7,401 nucleotides of DNA from Thiomargarita sp. (GTDB lineage Bacteria; Pseudomonadota; Gammaproteobacteria; Beggiatoales; Beggiatoaceae), in assembly GCA_020721025.1 (NCBI GenBank), contig DYNO01000161.1, positions 1 to 7,401 of the forward strand, in the 5' to 3' direction. The position numbers and the translations under genes were made by a program. Positions 1-6,363 of this stretch are shown here, in pieces (position 1 is the first letter of the stretch; the number at the start of each line of letters is the position of its first letter). Below the pieces are notes generated by a model. The model was not told the DNA's origin and made no database searches. It saw nothing but the letters and a program-made list of their open reading frames with translations.

Positions 1-2
1 CG

Positions 3-51
3 GTATAAACCTGTTTGGTTTGGTTTTAAAGATGTCAAACCGGTTCTATAC
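3..51. repeat. Imperfect inverted repeat / stem-loop at left edge
   Basis: GTATAAACC (3-11) pairs with GGTTCTATAC (42-51) through nine base pairs with a single bulged C at 46. The 30-nt loop is rich in GGTTT-type words and could form further short pairings. It could be the end of a gene or element lying to the left of the window, or a weak transcription signal. No T-run typical of an intrinsic terminator follows on either strand. Confidence 0.4.
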
Positions 52-357
52 ACAAAATCTCTAAAAAATAGGGGGGCTTGCACATAAACCACACGATAAT
101 CGATTGCCTCATGAACGAAACTTAGAATTATTCTAAAAAATCAAGTGATTACGCAAATATTTTAACGTATTATCAATGAATTCAACTGACGATTCATGAT
201 CAGAAACTTAGGCGTGGTAAAATGAGAGAAATACGCCAGTTTACATTCGATAAATTCAGAAACTGAGCATTTTCACTCGTGGAATAGGTGTATTTGGACA
301 GAATTTTACGATACATTGGAATCATAATCGTTCGGACAGTTTTAAAATTTCACTGAG
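52..357. other. Gene-free AT-rich spacer
   Basis: I see no convincing coding region on either strand; the longest ATG-started reading I checked by eye (from 222) has only about 14 codons. Small features are a short hairpin TTAGAA-TTA-TTCTAA at 122-136 and a 5-bp pairing GGCGT (211-215) with ACGCC (233-237). Related words recur: TTTGGACAG at 293-301 and TTCGGACAG at 331-339. The stretch may be decayed mobile DNA, but nothing in it can be assigned to a family. Confidence 0.5.
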
Positions 358-486
358 ATAGGAGTTACGCAGTTCAAAACGTAACTTAGGCTTAATTCAG
401 TTAGTTAGCGTTTTCGGAGTACAAATTTAAATTTGTACTCCATTTATAAAATCAGTGGGTTAGCATCTCAAGTGCGTAACTCCTAT
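358..486. mobile_element. MITE-like element with 14-bp terminal inverted repeats
   Basis: ATAGGAGTTACGCA at 358-371 is the exact reverse complement of 473-486. The 129-bp interval has no coding capacity and a strong internal palindrome, the usual look of a non-autonomous miniature transposable element. GAG occurs immediately outside both ends (355-357 and 487-489) and may be a 3-bp target-site duplication. Within the left part, CGTAACT (380-386) repeats the core of the right end. Repeats ending in similar GGAnTTACGCA words are familiar to me from cyanobacterial and filamentous sulfur-bacterial genomes, but I cannot name the parent insertion sequence. No transposase for it is in the window. 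Confidence 0.7.
416..441. repeat. 26-bp perfect palindrome inside the MITE
   Basis: The 13-base arm GGAGTACAAATTT (416-428) is followed with no spacer by its exact reverse complement (429-441). It is flanked by a near-direct repeat: TCAGTTAGTTAGC at 397-409 and TCAGTGGGTTAGC at 452-464, 11 of 13 identical. It could form a cruciform or RNA hairpin. No T-run follows on either strand, so a classical terminator role is not supported. Confidence 0.8.
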
Positions 487-563
487 GAGATTTCAACCGG
501 TGGTTTCACAACTGATTACAAAAAACTATCCAAACGATTGAACAAGAGACCTTTTTACTTAAA

Positions 564-2435
564 TCAAGACGAATGTAATTCACTAAAATGCTTTTTCAAA
601 TAAATCAACAATAATGAAATTGCCGCTGGAGTGATGCCGGGAATGCGTGAAGCTTGTCCAACACTGACGGGTTGATATTGCTGCAATTTTTGGCGCACTT
701 CCGTCGATAAACCGCTCACTTTTGCATAATCAAGGGTTGCCGGAATGAGCATCTCTTCATAACGTAAGGAACGGGCAATTTCTACCTGTTGTTTTTCAAT
801 ATAACCGGCGTATTTCACTTGAATTTCAATCTGTTGCTGCACATCTTCGGCGATGATTTCTGCTGCAACTTCAGGCAAATTCAACAATGTCTGATAAGTG
901 ATTTCCGGACGGCGCAACAATTCCAAACAATTGACTTCCCGACGAATGGGCGTTTCCAAAATTTGAGGCTGTTCAGGACGCACCCAAATTTTAGCTAAAC
1001 GTTGTTTTTCTTGTTCAATAGCCGTTTGTTTCTGTTCAAAAAATTGCCACTGAATATCACTAATCAAGCCTAATTCTCGCCCTTTGACGGTTAAACGTAA
1101 ATCCGCATTATCCTCCCGTAGCAATAACCGATATTCCGCACGACTGGTAAACATGCGATAGGGTTCACTGGTGCCACGGGTGATTAAATCATCAATCATA
1201 ACACCAATATACGCTTCATCACGACGCGGTGACCATGCCGTTTTGCCCTGTACCTGCAATCCCGCATTTAATCCAGCAATCAATCCTTGTGCTGCGGCTT
1301 CTTCGTAACCTGTTGTTCCATTGATTTGTCCAGCGAGAAATAGATTTTTAAGCACTTTGGATTCTAAACTGGGCTTCAAATCGCGTGGATCGAAAAAATC
1401 ATATTCAATAGCATAACCGGGACGAGTGATATGTGCTTGTTCACATCCTCGCATGGAACGTACTAATTTGAGTTGAATATCAAACGGCAAACTGGTCGAA
1501 ATTCCATTGGGATAAACTTCATGTGTCTGTAAACCTTCAGGTTCGATAAAAATTTGGTGCGAGTTTTTGTCAGCGAATCGCATAATTTTATCTTCAATCG
1601 ACGGGCAATAGCGGGGCCCAATGCCTTCAATCACACCAGTGTATAAAGGCGAACGATCCAAGCCGGTGCGAATAATATCGTGAGTCTTTTCATTGGTATG
1701 CGTGATATAGCAAGCAATTTGTGGTGGATGATCGCTGACCTTACCCATGAAAGAAAACATGGGAATAGGCGTGTCGCCGGGTTGTATGCCCATCTCGTTG
1801 TAATTTAAACTTTTTCCATCCAACCGCGGCGGCGTACCTGTTTTCAACCGAGCAACTCGCAATGCCGTGTCACGCAGACTTTTTGCCAACGCATTCGCAG
1901 GGGGATCGCCCATTCGTCCCGCTTGATAATGGGTTAATCCGATATGAATCATGCCCGCTAAAAATGTTCCCGCAGTCAAAACGACAGTATGGCTATGGAA
2001 ACGAACTCCTGCCTGTGTCACCACACCAATTACCGTGTTGTCTTGGAGAATCAAATCCTCCGCAGCTTGCTGAAATATATCTAAATTCGGTTGATTTTCA
2101 ATCGCTTCTCGCACAACAGCCTTGTATAAATTGCGATCAATTTGGGCTCGAGTGGCGCGCACCGCGGGGCCCTTGCTGGCATTGAGAATGCGAAATTGAA
2201 TCCCCGCTTTATCCGCTGCCCGCGCCATCAATCCGCCTAACGCGTCGATTTCTCTGACTAAATGCCCCTTACCAATGCCACCGATAGCGGGATTGCAAGA
2301 CATTGCCCCCAACGTTTCCACCGTGTGAGTCAGTAAAAGGGTGTGAACCCCAAGACGAGCGGCAGCAAGAGCGGCTTCCGTACCTGCGTGCCCCCCGCCG
2401 ACGACAATAACATCATAATGTTTTGGATAATCCAT
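564..2435 (-). CDS. mnmG: MnmG (GidA), tRNA 5-carboxymethylaminomethyl-uridine modification enzyme
   Basis: The 623-residue product is close to the usual 620-630 of the family. MnmG is a cytoplasmic FAD- and NADH-dependent protein. With the GTPase MnmE and methylene-tetrahydrofolate it installs the 5-carboxymethylaminomethyl group on the wobble uridine of several tRNAs. The sequence shows the N-terminal FAD-binding Rossmann loop GGGHAG (13-18) and the conserved SCNPAIGGIGKGH segment with Cys47. It also shows Cys277 in GPRYCPSIEDK, the second family cysteine, and the FAD-contacting FLAGQINGTTGYEEAAAQG stretch (366-384). The FTSRAEYRLLLREDNAD motif (429-445) begins the C-terminal helical part. 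The ATG at 2433-2435 sets the N-terminus just before the Rossmann strand, as in homologues; no clear Shine-Dalgarno precedes it. The frame is intact and no key residue is missing. In many gammaproteobacteria rsmG (gidB) follows; here the downstream 563 bp hold only repeats. Confidence 0.97.
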   Translation of the reverse strand: MDYPKHYDVIVVGGGHAGTEAALAAARLGVHTLLLTHTVETLGAMSCNPAIGGIGKGHLVREIDALGGLMARAADKAGIQFRILNASKGPAVRATRAQIDRNLYKAVVREAIENQPNLDIFQQAAEDLILQDNTVIGVVTQAGVRFHSHTVVLTAGTFLAGMIHIGLTHYQAGRMGDPPANALAKSLRDTALRVARLKTGTPPRLDGKSLNYNEMGIQPGDTPIPMFSFMGKVSDHPPQIACYITHTNEKTHDIIRTGLDRSPLYTGVIEGIGPRYCPSIEDKIMRFADKNSHQIFIEPEGLQTHEVYPNGISTSLPFDIQLKLVRSMRGCEQAHITRPGYAIEYDFFDPRDLKPSLESKVLKNLFLAGQINGTTGYEEAAAQGLIAGLNAGLQVQGKTAWSPRRDEAYIGVMIDDLITRGTSEPYRMFTSRAEYRLLLREDNADLRLTVKGRELGLISDIQWQFFEQKQTAIEQEKQRLAKIWVRPEQPQILETPIRREVNCLELLRRPEITYQTLLNLPEVAAEIIAEDVQQQIEIQVKYAGYIEKQQVEIARSLRYEEMLIPATLDYAKVSGLSTEVRQKLQQYQPVSVGQASRIPGITPAAISLLLIYLKKHFSELHSS

Positions 2436-2472
2436 GAATTTGTGAACAGTGAGAAAAACTGAAAGAAGCGAA

Positions 2473-2501
2473 ATTTTACTTGAGTTAAGCGATGTTGTGA
2501 A
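2473..2501 (-). promoter_or_regulatory. Candidate sigma70 promoter of mnmG
   Basis: On the minus strand a -35 TTCACA (2496-2501, 5/6 to consensus) is separated by 17 bp from a -10 TAAAAT (2473-2478, 5/6). Transcription would start near 2466, leaving a leader of about 30 nt before the mnmG ATG. Together with the 183-bp gap after the upstream operon, this suggests that mnmG can be transcribed on its own. I saw no intrinsic terminator between the operon and this site, so read-through is also possible. Confidence 0.45.
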
Positions 2502-2618
2502 TTCAAATTAAACTCGCGCAATTTTTTGATTTTACATTGTTTGAAGATTCAGCACAGCATGATTCGAGCATGACATCTGCGTGCCCTAGTCAAATTTTAG
2601 TCAGAGATTGGATGAAAC

Positions 2619-3107
2619 TCATTGAAATTTCTGCCAATTTTTCAACCAACCGCGCAAATACAACCGACTCACCGTATTCACATCGGGAAATTTTTGATAG
2701 ACTTCTAACACCTGATGATTTACCGTATCCAACGTTTGCCCCGGGTGTAGTCGCGCCACATATTGAGTTTTTGGCAAGATAATCAACACGGTAGAATCCG
2801 GATTCGCCTGTACTGTAAAACTTTTATCCGTCAACTGTGGGCTATTATTTACCCAGACTGTCGTATATTCAGCCAGTTGTATCATTCCGTTAAATGTGAT
2901 AAAACGCGGCGGATCCGGCAAATCAAATGCTTCCAATTCTTCTGTGGTTGGTGGGGGAGGTGGTGGACGAAACCGATTGATATCCAATGCGTTACGTTCA
3001 TCTTGTGTGGTGAATAATCGCTGTAATTCGCCACTCCATGCCAAAGATACAGGCAGCATTCCACTGAGAAACACCAATAGCTTGATTAAAAAAGATAATT
3101 TCATCAT
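2619..3107 (-). CDS. Secreted PilP/MshK-like proline-rich pilus-assembly protein
   Basis: The predicted protein has 162 residues. I chose the ATG at 3107 because it overlaps the stop of the upstream gene as ATGA; the next ATG at 3104 is almost equally likely. An in-frame ATG at 3143 lies well inside the upstream gene and would put a charged tail before the signal peptide. Residues 1-23 look like a Sec signal peptide with a hydrophobic core and likely cleavage after SLA. Then come a conserved-looking RLFTTQDERNALD motif (30-42), a six-proline run (48-53) and a small beta-rich part containing FNGMIQ and TTVWVNN (about 68-125). Size, export, flexible proline linker, beta domain and third place behind PilMN- and PilO-like genes fit a PilP/MshK role: a periplasmic connector between the inner-membrane platform and a secretin. 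There is no lipobox cysteine, unlike classical PilP. The family assignment is inference from topology and context plus a remembered motif. Confidence 0.7.
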   Translation of the reverse strand: MMKLSFLIKLLVFLSGMLPVSLAWSGELQRLFTTQDERNALDINRFRPPPPPPTTEELEAFDLPDPPRFITFNGMIQLAEYTTVWVNNSPQLTDKSFTVQANPDSTVLIILPKTQYVARLHPGQTLDTVNHQVLEVYQKFPDVNTVSRLYLRGWLKNWQKFQ

Positions 3108-3787
3108 TCTTCTATCTTTGCCATAAACCAGTTCAAGACACAAATAGCTTCAAAATACGGTTTATCAACCTTGGTCACCACCAAATTGTCTGATAATCGC
3201 TTAATTTCGCAATTTTCGATATTAAACAATCCAATATTTTTTTGTGATTCAATCGCTTGCAATAAATTCAGCACATCTGCTTCATGCAATATTCCCAATT
3301 CCAACGTCAGCGGCATTTGATATATTTGGACTGCATTTTGTATCATCGGCAATTCATAAGGAGTTTGTTGATTGGCAAATTTCCATTTTACCGTTGGTAT
3401 TTTAAACTGCGGCAACAGGGTATCCAACACGGTTTTAATTTGTTCTGTGGTTTCTAGCAGCACTTCTTCTAGCGTCACTTCTTCTAGCGTCACTTCTTGA
3501 GCCATCTTAAAAAAACCACGCGTCACCAAATAATTGAATTGATTAAAATCTTCCGGTGTCAATACTGCCGCCGATTCTTCAATTTCACGATATTTGCGTT
3601 CAGCATTGGCTAAAACTTGTTCCTGACGTATTTTCCAATCATATAATTCTCTGGTGTATTCATAAGAAATAAAAATAAATCCGCCACTTGCCAATAAACT
3701 GATAAACAAGACAACCATCGCATAACTGAATGCTGACCAGTCAATTTTCATTGCAATTTTATCGAGTTTGGGATTATTTTTTGTCAT
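3104..3787 (-). CDS. PilO/MshJ-like inner-membrane pilus-assembly protein
   Basis: The 227-residue product has a short charged cytoplasmic N-terminus and one membrane helix (about 17-43). A probable coiled coil follows (about 44-75), then a periplasmic alpha/beta part ending in a segment like LELGILHEADVLNLLQAIE (about 162-180) and ...YFEAICVLNWFM. This bitopic helix/coiled-coil/small-domain build is that of PilO, GspM and MshJ. These pair with PilN-like partners and form the periplasmic ring of type IV pilus and type II secretion platforms. The start overlaps the upstream gene by 14 bp and the stop overlaps the downstream start by 4 bp, so translation is probably coupled; no clear Shine-Dalgarno is seen. 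An internal ATG at 3751 is an alternative start and would still keep the membrane helix. Residues 98-112 are an in-frame tandem pentapeptide repeat. The exact machine served is not known. Confidence 0.72.
   Translation of the reverse strand: MTKNNPKLDKIAMKIDWSAFSYAMVVLFISLLASGGFIFISYEYTRELYDWKIRQEQVLANAERKYREIEESAAVLTPEDFNQFNYLVTRGFFKMAQEVTLEEVTLEEVLLETTEQIKTVLDTLLPQFKIPTVKWKFANQQTPYELPMIQNAVQIYQMPLTLELGILHEADVLNLLQAIESQKNIGLFNIENCEIKRLSDNLVVTKVDKPYFEAICVLNWFMAKIEE
3451..3495 (-). repeat. In-frame 15-bp tandem repeat (about 3 copies) in the PilO-like gene
   Basis: CTTCTAGCGTCACTT occurs exactly at 3466-3480 and 3481-3495, and a copy with three changes sits at 3451-3465. On the coding strand it encodes EVTLE-EVTLE-EVLLE (residues 98-112). 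Because the unit is 15 bp, gain or loss of a copy by slippage would lengthen or shorten the protein by five residues without a frameshift. It falls in the linker between the coiled coil and the C-terminal domain. Confidence 0.85.
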
Positions 3788-5396
3788 AAGCGTGCTTGAT
3801 CAAGATATCAATGGTGAATGACGCATTTTTAACACGATTGGGGGCATTCTCCTGCATTCCTCCAATTTGTCCTTGTAATGCTAAAGGGTCATAAGGGATA
3901 TCAACTTCTTTAATTTCTGAAAACAGCGGTTGTTTACGCAACTCATTGGTAAATCGTTTAAAACGTAACAATGCCGCTTTAAAATTGCCATCAAACGGAT
4001 AAATTTCTCCAACGACTCGGATCATTTCAATAATTTCAGGTTTCACTCCCGATTTATCTTTAATTTCAATCGGTTTACCACGATTTTCTGGCAAAGATTT
4101 GGCGCGTACTGCGGTGTCCGCCGCCAACCGCTCATTACTATTACTGTTCCAAATCAACCGGTGAATTTTCAATTGAGGGTGTTGCGCCAGTACTTCGCTC
4201 AATTTTACCAAAGATGGTTGTGGTAATAGATGATGAGCCACAATATGATTGCCGGCATCGACAATACTGCGAATATATTCTATTTTCAGTGGCAGATTCA
4301 TTTGTTTTTCACGAAGTTGCGCAATTTGTTTTTCACGTTCTGTAATTTTATGAGTGATTTCGTAACCCATTTGACGCATTGAGAAACTTTGGTAAAACTC
4401 CCAACTGCTATAGCTGATGGCAGCAAGCAAGAATCCAGCAGATAACGCGTAAATGACTTGTCGCAAGCGTCGGTAGAAAAAATATTGTTTATCTATCGGT
4501 TTTGCATAGTGATTTTTATGCCAACCATAAAATAATTGTTGTGCCAACGTTGTTTGTAGCCAAAAAGTGTCGTTTTCTAAGCGTAATCCCAAATGTTCAA
4601 GTAAATCAGAGCAATCTATCAGCGTGATATTGAAGTCATTGCGAGTGTTTTTAACGACTTGTTGCATGTTTTCGTATAAATACGACGGCGTGAGGATAAC
4701 GATAGATAAAGGTGTGTTTAATGGCACAAAGCGGGCAGAGTCCAAGTAACGCTGCATTTTTACAATTTGTTCTAAAATAACAGTTGTATATTCATGCTGT
4801 TGTGACGGCTTCAAGGGCACAAAACGACTGAGTTGCAATTGTTGTTTCGCAAAAAAAGTTTGACGAATGCCTTGTAAGTTTTGAGATTGCGTTTGCACCA
4901 CACAAGTGACCAGCAAAATATGTGAAGATTCAGGAAGATATTTTAAAAACTGTTGAGTGAGCAACACCGCGGAATAAATTCCCACGAGCGGTATTTTATA
5001 CTTTTGAATCAGGGATAACCAAGGTTGCAACAATTCTGGATTGCTCAACGCGGTAAATAATACCCTATCGTCACCACGCCCTTGCGATTCACGTCCTTGT
5101 ACTACAGCATAAGTATATGAAGTATATTCAAAAGTTCGCTTCATGCGATGCTGAAATAATCGTTGTCGATCTCCACCAGTCACATGCGGTAATGAAATCA
5201 CTTGGTATTCTTCTTGTATAGTATCAACGAGATAGTAAAGCGGTGTGTGAATATCTTGTTGTAAATAATCAATAAATTGTTGATGTCCTTCTGGCGTATT
5301 CGGAAAATATTGAATCTGACTGAGTGTGCGCGTTACCGCTGAAACTTCATAGCTAATAATTTCAAAATCAGAGAGATATAAAATGCGTTTGTTCAT
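3774..5396 (-). CDS. PilM-PilN-like (MshI-type) fused platform protein
   Basis: The product has 540 residues. The N-terminal about 300 residues have no membrane segment and look like a cytoplasmic, possibly actin-fold, PilM/GspL-type domain. Notable segments are YYLVDTIQEEYQVISLPHV (54-72), GRESQGRGDDRVLFTALSNPELLQPW (101-126) and GIRQTFFA (176-183), which I recall from uncharacterised proteins of pilus-like loci. A single membrane helix follows (about 313-335), then a charged coiled coil (about 345-370). The periplasmic C-terminal part resembles PilN, with EMIRVVGEIYPFDGNFKAALLRFKRF (457-482) and a final FTIDILIKHAYDKK. The fusion would correspond to GspL or MshI, which recruit the motor ATPase on the cytoplasmic side and bind a PilO-like partner outside. 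It is the first gene of a three-gene operon. The ATG at 5394-5396 lacks a strong Shine-Dalgarno. The domain reading is inferred from topology and order, without a profile search. Confidence 0.7.
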   Translation of the reverse strand: MNKRILYLSDFEIISYEVSAVTRTLSQIQYFPNTPEGHQQFIDYLQQDIHTPLYYLVDTIQEEYQVISLPHVTGGDRQRLFQHRMKRTFEYTSYTYAVVQGRESQGRGDDRVLFTALSNPELLQPWLSLIQKYKIPLVGIYSAVLLTQQFLKYLPESSHILLVTCVVQTQSQNLQGIRQTFFAKQQLQLSRFVPLKPSQQHEYTTVILEQIVKMQRYLDSARFVPLNTPLSIVILTPSYLYENMQQVVKNTRNDFNITLIDCSDLLEHLGLRLENDTFWLQTTLAQQLFYGWHKNHYAKPIDKQYFFYRRLRQVIYALSAGFLLAAISYSSWEFYQSFSMRQMGYEITHKITEREKQIAQLREKQMNLPLKIEYIRSIVDAGNHIVAHHLLPQPSLVKLSEVLAQHPQLKIHRLIWNSNSNERLAADTAVRAKSLPENRGKPIEIKDKSGVKPEIIEMIRVVGEIYPFDGNFKAALLRFKRFTNELRKQPLFSEIKEVDIPYDPLALQGQIGGMQENAPNRVKNASFTIDILIKHAYDKK

Positions 5397-5447
5397 AAAA
5401 TGGACTTATGGTAACGATAAAAGTGAAAAAGCGTGATATTGCATAAC

Positions 5448-5477
5448 ATTATGGTGATAATCAGGTAAAATATTCAA
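5448..5477 (-). promoter_or_regulatory. Candidate promoter of the pilus-platform operon
   Basis: On the minus strand a -35 TTGAAT (5472-5477, 4/6) lies 18 bp upstream of a -10 CATAAT (5448-5453, 5/6). Transcription would start near 5441, about 45 nt before the ATG at 5396. It is the best match in the 164-bp divergent region for this direction. I noticed no operator-like repeat. Confidence 0.4.
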
Positions 5478-5506
5478 CAACGATCAACTCGAAATAGATG
5501 AGTTAC

Positions 5507-5535
5507 TTGATATAAGATCATGTTTTATTGATTAT
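5507..5535 (+). promoter_or_regulatory. Candidate promoter of the DUF3108 gene
   Basis: A -35 TTGATA (5507-5512, 5/6) and a -10 GATTAT (5530-5535, 4/6) are separated by 17 bp. The start point would be near 5542, giving a leader of about 19 nt that contains the ribosome binding site. This site also argues against the upstream in-frame ATG at 5528, which would lie inside the promoter. Confidence 0.4.
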
Positions 5536-5551
5536 GGATTTGCTTTTATCT

Positions 5552-5555
5552 GGAG
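5552..5555 (+). promoter_or_regulatory. Ribosome binding site deciding the DUF3108 gene start
   Basis: GGAG ends five bases before the ATG at 5561. No comparable site precedes the ATGs at 5528 or 5534, so 5561 is the preferred start, and it puts a clean signal peptide at the N-terminus. Confidence 0.65.
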
Positions 5556-5560
5556 TTTTC

Positions 5561-6259
5561 ATGCACAAGTTTATCATGCTCTGTCTTTTATTTTGCAGTA
5601 TCACGACATGGGCAAATGACGATTTCGTTCCGCCCTTTGTCGCAAATTATACACTTTACACTGCGGGATTACCCATTGGTCAGGGGACGCGGCGTTTGTT
5701 TACCAAGGATGAGCGTTGGATATTTGAGTCGAAAAGTCATGCGACGGGAGTGTTGGCAGCGATACGTGATGACAAAATTGAGGAAGTGACGGAATTTACC
5801 GTGACCGCTACCGAAGTACGTCCTTTAAACTATGAATTTCATCAAATTGGCTCGAAAAAACAAAAGCATGTGCATATCAAATTTGACTGGAATACGTTGA
5901 TTGCCAAAAATATCGCAGATTCTCCTTGGGAAGTTGCATTGTTGGATGATACATTGGATAGTTTGTTGTATCAGGTGGTTATCATGCGAGATTTGCAGCA
6001 AGGAAAACGGGAGTTGGCATATCGAATTGCTGATCGGGCAAAAATTAAAATGTATGCAGCGGAATTTCAAGGGGAAGATGTAGTGACCACCGGTATTGGA
6101 AAATTGGAGACATTGCGCTATCATTATGATTCGCCTGATGGTAAACGACATACTACCCTGTGGTGCGCGCCTAAGTTGCATTATTTGGTGGTACAAGTGG
6201 AACATGATGAAAAGGGATTATTGATTAAAACGGTCTTAGACAGCGTCACCGGTTTATGA
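5561..6259 (+). CDS. Exported DUF3108-family protein of unknown function
   Basis: From the ATG at 5561 the product has 232 residues. Residues 1-18 form a Sec signal peptide (MHK, hydrophobic core, likely cleavage after TWA), so the mature protein should be periplasmic. The body follows the DUF3108 pattern: VANYTLYTAGLPIGQGTRRL (about 28-47), ESKSHATGVLAAIRDDKIEEVTEF (about 59-82), RPLNYEFHQ (about 87-95), DDTLDSLLYQ (about 129-138), and a late GIGKLETLRYHY...TTLWCAPKLHYLVVQVEH stretch. The repeated beta-strand pattern fits an all-beta lipocalin-like or barrel-like fold. No catalytic motif is apparent, and I know of no established reaction for the family. The gene stands alone: divergent from the pilus-platform operon and followed by an insertion-sequence flank. 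Base composition resembles its neighbours. Confidence 0.82.
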   Translation: MHKFIMLCLLFCSITTWANDDFVPPFVANYTLYTAGLPIGQGTRRLFTKDERWIFESKSHATGVLAAIRDDKIEEVTEFTVTATEVRPLNYEFHQIGSKKQKHVHIKFDWNTLIAKNIADSPWEVALLDDTLDSLLYQVVIMRDLQQGKRELAYRIADRAKIKMYAAEFQGEDVVTTGIGKLETLRYHYDSPDGKRHTTLWCAPKLHYLVVQVEHDEKGLLIKTVLDSVTGL

Positions 6260-6302
6260 TTCAGGATTTGAATATTTTACTGAAAATTCTTTTTCTAAAT
6301 TA

Positions 6303-6341
6303 TTCAGATAAAGATTTTTGGTAAAAATAATGAATTCTGAA
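6303..6341 (+). repeat. AT-rich two-part stem-loop downstream of the DUF3108 gene
   Basis: TTCAGA (6303-6308) can pair with TCTGAA (6336-6341), and inside it ATTTTT (6314-6319) pairs with AAAAAT (6323-6328) across a GGT loop. The inner stem is pure A/T and is not followed by a T-run, so an intrinsic terminator for the 5561-6259 gene is only weakly supported. It may instead belong to the left flank of the downstream insertion sequence. Confidence 0.35.
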
Positions 6342-6363
6342 AGTGATGCAGTTCAAATGTGAC

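Larger units (their letters stand above)
326..539. repeat. Outer 18-bp imperfect inverted repeat enclosing the MITE
   Basis: The arm at 326-343 (AATCGTTCGGACAGTTTT) matches the reverse complement of 522-539 (AATCGTTTGGATAGTTTT) at 16 of 18 positions. Both differences are C in the left arm against T in the reverse-complemented right arm. In a minus-strand transcript, such as mnmG read-through, they would therefore become G:U pairs and the stem would be continuous. The arms lie outside the ends of the element at 358-486, so the element may have inserted into a pre-existing hairpin. Whether the outer repeat is a terminator, another element's ends or chance is not known. Confidence 0.5.

Noticed and set aside
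1..563. CRISPR array, tRNA or rRNA in the left spacer
   Set aside because: No regularly spaced direct repeats, cloverleaf or rRNA-like segments were seen; the repeats present are inverted and transposon-like.
1862..2185. Plus-strand open frame of 107 codons within mnmG
   Set aside because: It lies wholly antisense to highly conserved mnmG codons, and its composition is what the reverse of that gene would give.
2541..2600. Possible terminator between the pilus-type operon and mnmG
   Set aside because: The repeated CATG words at 2558-2572 give only a weak imperfect hairpin and no T-run follows on the minus strand.
2537..2782. Plus-strand open frame of 81 codons across the 3' end of the PilP-like gene
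   Set aside because: It mostly overlaps the well-supported minus-strand gene in antisense, has no ribosome binding site or recognisable domain, and is best seen as a shadow frame.
3108..3143. Upstream ATG (3143) as start of the PilP-like gene
   Set aside because: It would add 12 residues with charges before the signal peptide and overlap the upstream gene by 40 bp; the ATGA overlap at 3107-3104 fits better.
5825..6205. Minus-strand open frame of 126 codons inside the DUF3108 gene
   Set aside because: It is antisense to a gene with signal peptide, ribosome binding site and family motifs; no independent support.
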